Positions 1 through 8,063 of a DNA stretch of 27,574 nucleotides are shown here, piece after piece. Source of the DNA: an uncultured Kiritimatiellota bacterium (lineage in GTDB: Bacteria; Verrucomicrobiota; Kiritimatiellia; RFP12; UBA1067); assembly GCA_934635045.1 (NCBI GenBank), contig CAKTZA010000053.1, positions 1 to 27,574 of the forward strand. The letters run 5' to 3'. The notes below the pieces were generated by a model, which saw only the letters and a program-made list of their open reading frames with translations, made no database searches and was not told the DNA's origin. Both the position numbers and the translations under genes were made by a program. Position 1 is the first letter of the stretch; each line of letters begins with the position of its first letter.

Positions 1-40
1 TCAGTATGCCATTATCCTTACTGAGTAGATTCCTTTCATT

Positions 41-1951
41 CTACAAGTTCAGCCAAGCTTGCTTGGCGCACCATTTCATTCGCTCCTTCGTTTTGATGTT
101 CACGGCAACCGGGCGATGGTCGGACGGCGCATCCGCCCCGATTTCGCCGACGACGCGAGAATCCGCCGACAGGTCTGCGGCATGGGGCCTGTCGACAAGG
201 ACATAGTCAAGTACGCGCATGCGGTCATCCTCCCGGACGTCTGCCGTCGGATGATGCCCGATGTAGGTCGCCCTGTCCGTCCGCGACAGGAGGGCGAAGT
301 CCTTCGACAGCTCCGCGATCACCTTCGAGTCCGGCGTCGCATTCAGGTCGCCGCACAGGAAGAACGGCTTGTCACAGCCGCGCGCAAGCCGCTGCCGGAT
401 GACGGCGAGCCCCGCCTCGCGGTCGCGTTCCGTCGCCACGGAAAGATGGGTCGAGGCGAGCAGGCAGTCCGCAAACTCGCAGACGAGAAGAACGCGGTTC
501 TCCTGCGAATCGGGAATCGGCAGCCGTTCGACGGCAAGCGGCCGCTCCTTGGACAGGATCGCGACGCCGTAGCTTCCGCCCCTGAAGGGAATCGCCTCCG
601 CAAAGGTCGCCGTCAGCCCGAGAAGGCGGGCCAGCTCGTTCGCCTGATCGGCGCCGTGCGCGCGCGCCGTCCCGACGTCAACCTCCTGCAACGCCACATA
701 GTGAGGCCTGAGCGGTTCGACAAGCGCCGCCTGGCGCGCGAGGTCCATGCGGCCGTCCATGCCGGCGCCATGCCGGATGTTGTACGTGACGACACGCACA
801 GGCGACCGCCGCACACCCCGTGACGTGAAGACGCAATCGCCCACCTCAACGCCCTCAAAGGTGACGTTGACAAGCGGCGTATCCGCATTCCCGAGAAAGC
901 GGAGCGGCTGCGCGCTTCGGACATCCACGTTCCGGAAGGCGATGTCGCGCACCCGGCGAAGGCGTACGCCCGGCTCGACGACAATCTGCACCGCGCTTCC
1001 CGTGAAACTGCCGCGATAGCCGTCGACCGTCACGTCCGAAATGTCCATGAACCCCCTGTCGCCCGCCGTCAGGTACCGCACGGGATAGTCGAAGAAGATG
1101 CCGTTGTGCCCCGTGGCGCGAATGTTGCGGATCGTCACGTTCCGGATCGTGTCGTCCGAGGGGCAGCCCATGCGAATCGTCTGGCAGGCGCTGTCGAGGT
1201 CGCAGTCCTCGAACACGATGTCTTCGCTGACGATCCGCTCGGACGAGCCGCGCTCCCGCATGGCGCGGACGATCAGGCAGTCGTCGCCCGTGCGGAACCG
1301 CGAGCGCACGACACGCACGCGACGGCACCCGTCGAAGTCGATGCCGTCCGAGTTGATCATCCGCTGCTCGGAATCGACGACGATGCCGTCGACGCGCACG
1401 TCCGCGCACAGCCGCAGGAGCATCGCCCAGCCGGGCGAGTCCTTGAACGTCACGCCTTCCAGGCGCACGTTCGTGCAGCGGACGAACTGCACCATGCGCG
1501 GACGCGGCTGCGCGGGCTTTCCCCAGAATCGGCCCTCCCATGCCAGTTTCGTCGTGTCAAAGAACTTCGGCCCCTGCCCGTCGATCGTCCCCTCGCCCGT
1601 GATGGCGATGTCGGTCGCGTCCCAGGCGTAGACGAAGACCTTGCGCGAACGCTCCGGCGCCAGGTCGCAGACGTCCGCCGGAAAGTCGAGATAGTCGTCT
1701 GCGCGCGCAGAGCCGACGATTCGCGCGCCGGCTTCCAGGTGAAGCTCGACGTGGCTGTACAGGCGAAGGGAGCCGCTCGGATAGTCTCCCGCCGGCACGA
1801 CGACGCGCCCGCCCCCGGCGGCGGCGGCTTGGTCGACGGCACGCTGAATCGCCGCACCGTCCGAACCCGCCACGCGAAAGTCCCCTTGCGCACAGGCCAT
1901 CGCCGAGCCGAGAAGGCCTCCGATCAACAGCGCTTTTCGCATTTTCACCAT
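41..1951 (-). CDS. Secreted GH28-like beta-helix protein fused to an EEP-family phosphatase/nuclease domain
   Basis: The 636-residue product begins with a signal peptide (MRKALLIGGLLGSAMACA). Residues about 25-375 form a pectate-lyase/GH28-type right-handed beta-helix. NSDGID (200-205) and GDDC (222-225) match the GH28 catalytic Asp motifs. The usual GHG histidine motif is not obvious; QTIRMG and TGHNG occupy that area. Residues about 385-620 are a complete endonuclease/exonuclease/phosphatase domain: TYNIRHG (389-395), LQEVD (421-425), STHLS (500-504), GDLNATP (534-540), LDYVL (581-585) and SDHRP (610-614). There is almost no linker. The start is placed at the first ATG because GGAGG lies 10 nt upstream, overlapping the GH20 stop codon; the intergenic gap is 16 bp, so the two genes are an operon. 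GH28 enzymes hydrolyse galacturonan-type chains; EEP domains cleave phosphomono- or diesters. The combination suggests action on a phosphorylated or uronate-containing glycan, which is inference. Confidence 0.87.
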   Translation of the reverse strand: MVKMRKALLIGGLLGSAMACAQGDFRVAGSDGAAIQRAVDQAAAAGGGRVVVPAGDYPSGSLRLYSHVELHLEAGARIVGSARADDYLDFPADVCDLAPERSRKVFVYAWDATDIAITGEGTIDGQGPKFFDTTKLAWEGRFWGKPAQPRPRMVQFVRCTNVRLEGVTFKDSPGWAMLLRLCADVRVDGIVVDSEQRMINSDGIDFDGCRRVRVVRSRFRTGDDCLIVRAMRERGSSERIVSEDIVFEDCDLDSACQTIRMGCPSDDTIRNVTIRNIRATGHNGIFFDYPVRYLTAGDRGFMDISDVTVDGYRGSFTGSAVQIVVEPGVRLRRVRDIAFRNVDVRSAQPLRFLGNADTPLVNVTFEGVEVGDCVFTSRGVRRSPVRVVTYNIRHGAGMDGRMDLARQAALVEPLRPHYVALQEVDVGTARAHGADQANELARLLGLTATFAEAIPFRGGSYGVAILSKERPLAVERLPIPDSQENRVLLVCEFADCLLASTHLSVATERDREAGLAVIRQRLARGCDKPFFLCGDLNATPDSKVIAELSKDFALLSRTDRATYIGHHPTADVREDDRMRVLDYVLVDRPHAADLSADSRVVGEIGADAPSDHRPVAVNIKTKERMKWCAKQAWLNL

Positions 1952-1967
1952 ATTCGTTCTGCCTCCT

Positions 1968-4385
1968 TCATTCGCACGTCTGCCACGGTTCGCCGTCCCG
2001 GAAGAGGTCGTCCAGCGCCCAGGCGTAGTACTTGGCCCCCTCTTCGGTCAGCCGCGACTTCCCGTCCGACAGCAAGACCATGTAGGGATAGCCGCGCGCG
2101 GCCAGGTTCGACCAGTAGGAGGCCGCATCGGCCAGCGCCACCTTGCACGTGCCGCTCAGCCGCCGCAGGATCTTGCACACGGGACGCGGATCGTCCGCAC
2201 ACGCCTTGACGGTCGCCTTGCCCATCAGGTCGGGCCGCGCGTAATGCGGCACGCAGACGATCCACTCGATTCCGCCCGCCTTGAACGTCGCCGCGATCGC
2301 CGCATACTCCCTGTAAAGGGCCTCGGCGGCCTGCAGGGGCGTCTGCGAACCGTCCTGCGGCACGAACGTGTCCGAGACAAACGCCGACACGACAAGATCG
2401 GGCTTGGACGCGGCCGCCTTCGCCGCCCGTTCGTTCGTCGCGCCCGAATCGGCCCGGACCGTCAGCTCGACGTCCGCTTTCGGATAGATCTCCTTCAGCC
2501 GCGCGGCGAAGCAGCCCGTCCAGCGGCGCTCTTCGGGCAGTTCACGGGCCAAGGCCTCGTCTCCCCAGACAAGCACGCGGCATTTCTCGCCCTTGCGGAG
2601 CTTCTGGACGGCCTTGGGGCAGCTGCCGCGCGCAAGCGGCTCGTTCCAGCGGCACTGGGGCCGCCAGAACCGCCCCGACAGGCGCGGGTAGAGATTGTCG
2701 TCCGTCAGTCCGGACGCGCCGGACGGCACCCAGACCGTCCCCGCCAGCTCCTCGCCCTTGCCCACGCGCGGCAGAGGCGGCGCGAACGGCACGGGCTCGC
2801 CGGCTCGATAGGCGTATTTCCCCGGCCCCGTGCGCACGAGGGCGTCGAGACGCTGTCCTGACTTCTCCGCCTTCGGCACCTTGAACGAGACGCGGTCGGC
2901 CCCCCACTCGAGGCTCAGGCCCCATGCCCCGTCCCGCTCAAGCTTCGGCAGGTCGACGATTGGCGCCGCATTGACGCCCCGCGCAACCTGGCGTGCGCGC
3001 ACGGCGTCGATGCGCGGACGGAACGCGCGGTAGTCGCGCGTCCGAGGAGCCGTCCACAGGGCTTCCGCCAGGGCTCCCACGCGCGGAAAGAGGCGGTATT
3101 CGAGCTCTTGCGGCGAGAACACGTACTCGCTCCAGTGGCACGACTGCCCGCCGAGGACGAACGTGCGCGCCTCCTCCGGCACGTCCTTCACGGGATCGAA
3201 CGAGTAGACGACATCCATCGTCTGCCCGATGCCGCCGCCAATCGGGGCGTTCACGTTGAACGCGTCAAACGTGCAGTTCCCGTCCCAGCGGTTCAGGTTG
3301 CAGTACGTGTTCGGCGCCAGCACGGCAAAATGCCCGGCCCGCGCCGCGTTGATGCCGCCGCGCGCCCCGCGCCAGCTCATGATGGCGCAGCTCTTCGGCG
3401 GATCGCCGGCCAGGACCTCGTCCCAGCCGATCGGCTTGCGCCCCTTGGCGACAAGGTACTCGGCCATGTGCCGCGAGAACCAGCCCTGCAGCTCATGCGC
3501 CTTTTTGAACCCTTCCTTCTCCATGCGGGCGCGGCACTTCGGACACTTCGCCCAGTAGCGGTCGGGACACTCGTCGCCGCCGAAGTGGATGTACTCGCCC
3601 GGGAAGATCTTCATCACCTCGTCGAGAATCCCCTCGACCTGGCGGATGGCCTCGTCGTTCCCGATGCAGAGCGTCCGGATGCCCGCCAGCCACCAGTTGT
3701 TCCGCGCCATGCGCGGACGCAGCTGCTCGCCCTCGCACAGCATCCACGGATAGCCCGCCAGCAGGCCCTGGCAGTGTCCCGGCACGTCAATCTCGGGCAC
3801 GATCTCGATGTGCCGCGCCGCCGCGTACGCCACGACCTCCCGCAGGTCTTCCTCCGTGTAGAAGAATGGCCCGTACGGCTCGCCGTCGTATTCCCGCGCC
3901 CACTTGGGGCCCTTGACGGGCGACGAGGCGCGCACGGCGCCATACTCCATGAGTTCGGGATACTTCTTCAGCCCGATGCGCCATCCCTGGTCGTCCGTCA
4001 GATGCCAGTGGAAGCGGTTCATCTTCAGGCGGCTCATCTCGTCAATGACCTTTTTGATCGCCTCCTTGCCGAAGAAGTGCCGCGCCTCGTCGATCATGAA
4101 CCCGCGCCAGGCATAGGCCGGCTCGTCTCGGATTTCGCAAATCGGGTATTTCCCCTTCCGCTCCAGCTGCTCCAGCGTCTTCCGCGCATAGAACCGCCCT
4201 GCCTCCGTCGAAGCCCAGACCTTCACGCCGGACTTGGAGACGGACAGGCGATAGCCCTCCTTCGGGAGCGTCGCGTCGAAAACGTATCTGATCTGAGCAG
4301 CAGGAACAGATCCCCCCGCAAAAGTTGCCTGCTGGGGCTGAGGGACAAGGGCCACAGCCGCAACGACCAGAATCATGACGCTCAT
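1968..4385 (-). CDS. GH20 beta-N-acetylhexosaminidase with degenerate SGNH-like C-terminal domain
   Basis: Start chosen at the ATG at 4385 (805 residues) because GAGGAG sits 5 nt upstream; a longer in-frame ATG at 4442 lies within the promoter region and would put 19 unrelated residues before the hydrophobic N-terminus (MSVMILVVAAVALV). Residues about 25-90 are the GH20 N-terminal alpha/beta domain and 90-445 the TIM barrel, with HWHLTDDQGWR (126-136) and the catalytic Asp-Glu pair in HFGGDEC (267-273). GH20 enzymes remove terminal GlcNAc or GalNAc by substrate-assisted catalysis. Residues about 600-805 resemble an SGNH hydrolase, but block I reads WGDE (607-610) where the nucleophile Ser is expected, block III reads VSD (670-672), and block V lacks its His (DGKSRLTEEG, 774-783), so this domain is probably not catalytic. 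It is the first gene of an operon with the GH28/EEP fusion. Confidence 0.92.
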   Translation of the reverse strand: MSVMILVVAAVALVPQPQQATFAGGSVPAAQIRYVFDATLPKEGYRLSVSKSGVKVWASTEAGRFYARKTLEQLERKGKYPICEIRDEPAYAWRGFMIDEARHFFGKEAIKKVIDEMSRLKMNRFHWHLTDDQGWRIGLKKYPELMEYGAVRASSPVKGPKWAREYDGEPYGPFFYTEEDLREVVAYAAARHIEIVPEIDVPGHCQGLLAGYPWMLCEGEQLRPRMARNNWWLAGIRTLCIGNDEAIRQVEGILDEVMKIFPGEYIHFGGDECPDRYWAKCPKCRARMEKEGFKKAHELQGWFSRHMAEYLVAKGRKPIGWDEVLAGDPPKSCAIMSWRGARGGINAARAGHFAVLAPNTYCNLNRWDGNCTFDAFNVNAPIGGGIGQTMDVVYSFDPVKDVPEEARTFVLGGQSCHWSEYVFSPQELEYRLFPRVGALAEALWTAPRTRDYRAFRPRIDAVRARQVARGVNAAPIVDLPKLERDGAWGLSLEWGADRVSFKVPKAEKSGQRLDALVRTGPGKYAYRAGEPVPFAPPLPRVGKGEELAGTVWVPSGASGLTDDNLYPRLSGRFWRPQCRWNEPLARGSCPKAVQKLRKGEKCRVLVWGDEALARELPEERRWTGCFAARLKEIYPKADVELTVRADSGATNERAAKAAASKPDLVVSAFVSDTFVPQDGSQTPLQAAEALYREYAAIAATFKAGGIEWIVCVPHYARPDLMGKATVKACADDPRPVCKILRRLSGTCKVALADAASYWSNLAARGYPYMVLLSDGKSRLTEEGAKYYAWALDDLFRDGEPWQTCE

Positions 4386-4404
4386 TACTTCTCCTCTTTG
4401 ACAA

Positions 4405-4448
4405 GACACAATGCGACACAATGCCGCATTTGCATTGTGCATATTATA
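4405..4448 (-). promoter_or_regulatory. Promoter and operator-like boxes of the GH20 operon
   Basis: On the minus strand a perfect TATAAT (4443-4448) precedes the GH20 start by about 57 nt; I see no good -35 box. Immediately downstream, around the expected transcription start, are three copies of GCATTGTG: two in tandem as a 10-bp direct repeat (4405-4424, GACACAATGC twice on the plus strand) and one inverted (4432-4439). The inverted copy and the nearer tandem copy form an 8-bp dyad with a 7-nt loop. Position and symmetry fit a repressor operator. The regulator is not identifiable in the window. Confidence 0.5.
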
Positions 4449-4516
4449 GCAAATGGCCTCCTGTCATATCGAACCATTTGCGAAACAAAATGATGTCGAG
4501 AAGCGAAATCGCGCGC

Positions 4517-4544
4517 AAAAGAGAAACAGACGCCGCAAGGCGTC
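4517..4544 (-). terminator. Rho-independent terminator after the pseudouridine synthase
   Basis: On the minus strand GACGCC, a TTGC loop and GGCGTC are followed directly by a T-rich tail (TGTTTCTCTTTT). It lies 16 nt after the TGA stop at 4560-4562. A competing larger stem uses bases 4529-4537 and 4553-4561. This separates the upstream genes from the GH20 operon promoter. Confidence 0.7.
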
Positions 4545-4559
4545 AGGCCGTCTGCGGCG

Positions 4560-5291
4560 TCAGGAAAACAGGCGGCCGATTTCCGCGTCCGTCAGGTCGC
4601 GCCAGGCGCCGGGCTCGAGGTCGGGCGGCAGCTCGAACGCGCCGACGGCGACGCGCCGCAGCGACAGGACGACGAGGTGCGCCGCCGAGCACATCTTGCG
4701 GATCTGCCGCTTGCGCCCCTCCTTGAGCGTGAACTTCAGGAGCCGCACGTTCGCGCCGAGGTCGCTCACCTCCTCCACAGGCACGGGACGGATCGTGTAG
4801 CCTTCGTCGAGCGTGAGCGGCGAACGCAGCGTCGCGAGCTTGTCGGCGCTCCAACGGCCCGCGACCTTGACGAGGTAGACCTTGCGGTGCTCGAAGCGCG
4901 GATGCGTCAGGCGGTTGACGAGATCGCCGTCGTTGCTCATGAGGAGAAGCCCTTCCGAATCCTTGTCGAGACGACCGACGGGCACGAGCCGCTCCGGCGT
5001 CTTCACGAGCTCGGCGACCGTGCGCCCGCCGAACGGGTCGCTCATCGTCGAAAGCACGCCCACGGGCTTGTTGAGGACAATTGTCCGCTTCTTCTCCGCC
5101 GCGACGAGGGGACGACCGTTCACCCGGATCTCGGCATCCGCGCCGAAGCGCGCGCCCGGCTCCTTCACGACGAGCCCGTCGACCGTGACGGCGCCTGACG
5201 CGATCAGCGTCGCCGCGCCGCGTCGCGAGGCCACGCCCGCATGCGCCAAGATGTTCTGAAGCCGCTCTCCCGCATTCTCGTTTGTCTCCAT
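4560..5291 (-). CDS. rRNA pseudouridine synthase, RsuA/RluB family
   Basis: The 243-residue protein has an N-terminal S4 RNA-binding domain (about 8-66: RLQNILAHAGVASRR...) and an RsuA/RluB/RluE-type catalytic domain. The signature GRLDKDSEGLLL (106-117) contains the catalytic Asp109, preceded by LNKPVGVLST (73-82) and followed by the KEGRKRQIRKM segment typical of the family. It converts a uridine in rRNA to pseudouridine. RluB (23S U2605) and RsuA (16S U516) types cannot be separated confidently by eye; length and the S4 domain fit either. It is a cytoplasmic housekeeping gene unrelated to the CAZyme neighbours. Its ATG lies only 7 nt behind a TATAAT box, so the mRNA is probably leaderless; no Shine-Dalgarno is visible. 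A hairpin terminator follows. Confidence 0.9.
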   Translation of the reverse strand: METNENAGERLQNILAHAGVASRRGAATLIASGAVTVDGLVVKEPGARFGADAEIRVNGRPLVAAEKKRTIVLNKPVGVLSTMSDPFGGRTVAELVKTPERLVPVGRLDKDSEGLLLMSNDGDLVNRLTHPRFEHRKVYLVKVAGRWSADKLATLRSPLTLDEGYTIRPVPVEEVSDLGANVRLLKFTLKEGRKRQIRKMCSAAHLVVLSLRRVAVGAFELPPDLEPGAWRDLTDAEIGRLFS

Positions 5292-5298
5292 GCCCCGT

Positions 5299-5325
5299 AT
5301 TATACCACATCGGGTAGGCTGTCAG
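5299..5325 (-). promoter_or_regulatory. Leaderless-type promoter of the pseudouridine synthase
   Basis: On the minus strand TGGTATAAT forms an extended -10 element (hexamer 5299-5304), with CTGACA (5320-5325) 15 bp upstream as a possible -35. Exactly 7 nt (ACGGGGC) separate the -10 from the ATG at 5291, so transcription should begin at or one base before the start codon. Confidence 0.6.
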
Positions 5326-5378
5326 CCACGCCCCGAACGCGACGGCAGGCGTCAACGCCACCGCCAACAGGAGCCGGT

Positions 5379-6341
5379 TCAACCCTTCTGCGGCAGGCGG
5401 ACGGTGAAGACGCTGCCGCGCCCCGGTTCGGACGCGACGCGGATCGTGCCGCCGTAGGCGCCGACGATCGCCTGCGCAAGCGCAAGGCCCAGCCCGTTGC
5501 CGGACGCCGCCACGTTCTTACCGCGATAAAACTTCTCAAACAGGTGCGGCAGCGCCTCGGCGGGAATGCCGATGCCCGTGTCGGCGACCGTCAGCACCAG
5601 CGCCGCGCCGTCCTTGTGCAGCGCGACGGACACCTTTCCGCCGCGTGGCGTGTACTTGAAGGCGTTGTCCACGAGGTTGCCGACGACCTGCATCAGCTTG
5701 CCGCGATGCGCCTTGAGCCAGAGCGGCGCGACGGGACGCGAGACGGACAGCTCAAGCCCCGCGCCCTCGGCGACGGGGCGGTACAGGTCCTCGACCTCCT
5801 GCACGAGCTGGCAGACGTTGACGGACGCGTCGCGCGTCGCCCCGGCGCGCTCGAGCCGGGCGATCTCCAGCAGGGCGTTGATGAGCGACAGCATCGCCTC
5901 CACGTCGGCGGCGACGTCCGCCGCGAACGCGGCCTCCGGCCCGTCGTCCGCGACCGCCATCTCGCACCGCAGGCGGAGGCGCGTGAGCGGGGCCTTCAGG
6001 TCGTGGGCGATGGCGTCCGCCGACCGCGAGAGGTTCTCCATCGCCTCGTCCGCCGCGCGCGTGATGAACGGCGCGAAGAAGTAGCCGGCGAACGCCGCGC
6101 ACGCCACCAGCACGAGCCACGCGCCGAACAGGAGATGTCCGACCTGCGCGACGTGGTAGTCCACGAAGGCCGGCTCGCCGGCCGCCGCCGGGAACAGCTC
6201 GCAGATGTGATGCGCCGCGCCGTGCACCTCGACGGCGTAGACGCCGAGGCAGACGACGCCCGACACGAGCGCGACGCAGAGCGTGAAGATCGCCGCGAGG
6301 CGGAAGCGCACGCGCCGAAACCAGCCGTCAGTCAATCGCAT
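5379..6341 (-). CDS. Sensor histidine kinase of an OmpR-type two-component system
   Basis: The 320-residue membrane kinase starts at the ATG at 6341, which overlaps the response-regulator stop by 14 bp and has AAGGGA 7 nt upstream; an upstream in-frame ATG would extend it further into the regulator. Two transmembrane helices (about 14-36 and 69-92) bracket a periplasmic loop of only about 32 residues containing five His and a Cys (VHGAAHHICE, then YHVAQVGH). The phospho-acceptor His113 lies in AHDLKAPLTRL. The ATP-binding domain shows the N-box NLVDNAFKYTP (222-232), DTGIGIP (254-260), FEKFYRG (268-274) and GNGLGLA (281-287). The kinase phosphorylates the adjacent regulator. The His-rich loop suggests sensing of a metal, as in CusS/CzcS-like kinases, but that is inference; the TM2-to-H-box HAMP segment is short and atypical. 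Confidence 0.93.
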   Translation of the reverse strand: MRLTDGWFRRVRFRLAAIFTLCVALVSGVVCLGVYAVEVHGAAHHICELFPAAAGEPAFVDYHVAQVGHLLFGAWLVLVACAAFAGYFFAPFITRAADEAMENLSRSADAIAHDLKAPLTRLRLRCEMAVADDGPEAAFAADVAADVEAMLSLINALLEIARLERAGATRDASVNVCQLVQEVEDLYRPVAEGAGLELSVSRPVAPLWLKAHRGKLMQVVGNLVDNAFKYTPRGGKVSVALHKDGAALVLTVADTGIGIPAEALPHLFEKFYRGKNVAASGNGLGLALAQAIVGAYGGTIRVASEPGRGSVFTVRLPQKG

Positions 6342-6999
6342 AGCCGAATCCCTTGACCGTCCGAACGAACGGCTGGCCGTCGGCGCGCACACCGAGCTTG
6401 GCGCGGAGACGGCTCACGCGCGTCTCGACGACGTTCGTGTGCGGATCGAACGAGTAGTCCCAGACGTGCTCCAGGATCGTCATGCGCGGCACGACGCGCC
6501 CCCGGTTGCGCATCAGGTACTCGACGAGCTTCATCTCCAGCGGCTGAAGCTCGACCGGCTCGCCGCGCACCGTGAGCCGCCGCGTCAGGAGGTCGAGCCG
6601 CAGCTCGCCGACGACGAGCGCGGACGGATCGCTCCGCCCCGACGCGCGGCGCAGGACGGCCTGCAGGCGCGCGAGCAGTTCCGAGACCGAGAACGGCTTG
6701 GCGAGATAGTCGTCGGCGCCGATCTCCAGCCCGCGAATCCGGTCCGTCACCGCGCCCTTCGCCGAGAGGACGATGATGGGCACGTTCAGCCCCGCCGCGC
6801 GCACCGCGCGCACGAACGCGAAGCCGTCCATCTTCGGCATCATCACGTCCGTGAGGACGGCATCGAAGGCGTTGCCCTTGAGCCAGAGCAGCCCCTCTTC
6901 GCCGTCGGCGGCGAGGACGGTCGCGAAGCCGCTCTCACCCAGGGCCTTCGCGACCATCTCCGCCAGCGCGCGGTCGTCTTCGACGATCAGGACGTTCAT
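6328..6999 (-). CDS. OmpR/PhoB-family response regulator
   Basis: The 223-residue protein has a receiver domain (1-118) with acidic pocket EDD (7-9), phospho-accepting Asp51 in LTDVMMPKMDG, Ser79 and Lys101 (AKPFS), followed by a winged-helix DNA-binding domain (about 130-223) ending in VRTVKGFGYAID, the usual wing and beta-hairpin of the OmpR class. It is a transcriptional activator or repressor switched by phosphorylation from the kinase encoded by the overlapping downstream gene. It begins 8 bp after the stop of the beta-barrel gene and has only a weak ribosome-binding site, consistent with one transcript for barrel, regulator and kinase. Targets are not evident; autoregulation of the barrel-gene promoter is likely by analogy. 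Confidence 0.95.
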   Translation of the reverse strand: MNVLIVEDDRALAEMVAKALGESGFATVLAADGEEGLLWLKGNAFDAVLTDVMMPKMDGFAFVRAVRAAGLNVPIIVLSAKGAVTDRIRGLEIGADDYLAKPFSVSELLARLQAVLRRASGRSDPSALVVGELRLDLLTRRLTVRGEPVELQPLEMKLVEYLMRNRGRVVPRMTILEHVWDYSFDPHTNVVETRVSRLRAKLGVRADGQPFVRTVKGFGYAID

Positions 7000-7007
7000 C
7001 GTCCCGG

Positions 7008-7955
7008 TCAGTAGGAGAGCTTGAGCGAGAGGCCGCCCCAGAGGAGGTCGCGCGGATAGCTGTCCGACCCGTACCAGGCATCCGACCCCAGCGTGTGGGT
7101 CGCCTCGCGCAGATCGCCGTTGAGGATGCCCGTATAGGCGATCGTCGCGCCGACCTGCAACCAGTCCGTGATGGCGTACGTCAGGTAGACCTTCACCGTC
7201 GTGCCGCCGATGCCGCCCTTCGGGCCGTCCGTCAGCCAGTCGTCCTCGACAGGGTCATAGACGGGATCGACGTCGCCGTAGAGGAACGAGAGGTAGCGGC
7301 CGTCGCCGAAATTGACGTTCCAGTCGGCGCCGAGCGTCAGCGCGTCGGACAGCGCGACCTCCTTCGTGAAGCCGATCTCGTAGTGCATCGCCTTCAGGTA
7401 GTCGCCAAAGTCGCCGTACATGTAGCTCGCCTGTCCGTAGACGTCCACGAACGGATTCGCCAGCGTCGCCTTCGCGTAGACTTCGCGCGTGTCCGGGCTG
7501 CCGTCCCGCTCGTCCGCCCGCACGCCCTGGTAGGTGTACCAGTCGTGCCCGACTTCGAGGTCAAGCGACCAGTCCGCGTCTTCGCTCGCCCAGGCCGTCA
7601 CGCCAAGATGCACATTGTAGTCGGTCTCGTCCAGCCCGTGGCGGTAGACGTCGCGGCGGCGGTCGGTGAGGCCGTAGTTCTGCCAGATCGAGAAGCCGAC
7701 CCAGAACGGATCGAGCGCCGTCAAGTCGGCCCAGACGCACGGCTGCATCACCAGCTCGTCAGTCTGCACGGCGTTGCGCCAGACGTAGGCGCTCAGGAAG
7801 TCGAAGTCGAAGCCCGCCTCAAACAGCGGCGTCGCCTCTTCCTCGGCCGCTTCGGCCGCCGCCTTGTCGGCAGTCTCGGAAACATCCTCCGCCGCAACGG
7901 CGGAGAGCGAAACGGCGCAAACGGGCGCCGCGACAACCTTGATCAACTTATTCAT
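7008..7955 (-). CDS. Outer-membrane beta-barrel protein of unknown function
   Basis: The 315-residue protein has a signal peptide (about 1-22, ending AVAA) and then an Ala/Glu-rich spacer (about 23-42). The rest consists of alternating aromatic/hydrophobic and polar residues typical of transmembrane beta-strands (for example FEAGFDFDFLSAYVWRN and VKVYLTYAITDWLQVGATI), ending in the aromatic-terminated strand GGLSLKLSY, an outer-membrane insertion signature. A GGAA ribosome-binding site lies before the ATG. It heads an operon with a two-component system, so the kinase may sense the condition or compound that this protein handles. I cannot assign a substrate; a porin-like or DUF-type barrel is equally possible. 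Confidence 0.75.
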   Translation of the reverse strand: MNKLIKVVAAPVCAVSLSAVAAEDVSETADKAAAEAAEEEATPLFEAGFDFDFLSAYVWRNAVQTDELVMQPCVWADLTALDPFWVGFSIWQNYGLTDRRRDVYRHGLDETDYNVHLGVTAWASEDADWSLDLEVGHDWYTYQGVRADERDGSPDTREVYAKATLANPFVDVYGQASYMYGDFGDYLKAMHYEIGFTKEVALSDALTLGADWNVNFGDGRYLSFLYGDVDPVYDPVEDDWLTDGPKGGIGGTTVKVYLTYAITDWLQVGATIAYTGILNGDLREATHTLGSDAWYGSDSYPRDLLWGGLSLKLSY

Positions 7956-8030
7956 AGGGTTCCTTTCGTTTTATCACCCCAGGTGAACGTCAATGCCAGT
8001 CATCGCCCCACACGGGGCAAAACGGCGCGA

Positions 8031-8060
8031 AGTATATCATAAACGCCGCGTCCGATTCAA
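8031..8060 (-). promoter_or_regulatory. Promoter of the barrel/two-component operon
   Basis: On the minus strand TTGAAT (8055-8060) and TATACT (8031-8036) are separated by 18 bp, a good sigma-70-type match. The transcript would carry a leader of about 70 nt containing a small GC hairpin (GCCCC/GGGGC, 8013-8026) before the start codon at 7955. Confidence 0.65.
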
Positions 8061-8063
8061 CCG

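Noticed and set aside
53..68. GCCAAG/CTTGGC hairpin as terminator of the GH28-EEP gene
   Set aside because: It lies inside the last codons and no T-tract follows.
3108..4493. 461-codon plus-strand frame opposite the GH20 gene
   Set aside because: Arg/Pro/Ala-rich translation without motifs; it is the antisense shadow of a well-supported gene in GC-rich DNA.
5241..6356. 371-codon plus-strand frame opposite the histidine kinase
   Set aside because: Low-complexity Arg/Ala-rich translation and no start signal; shadow frame.
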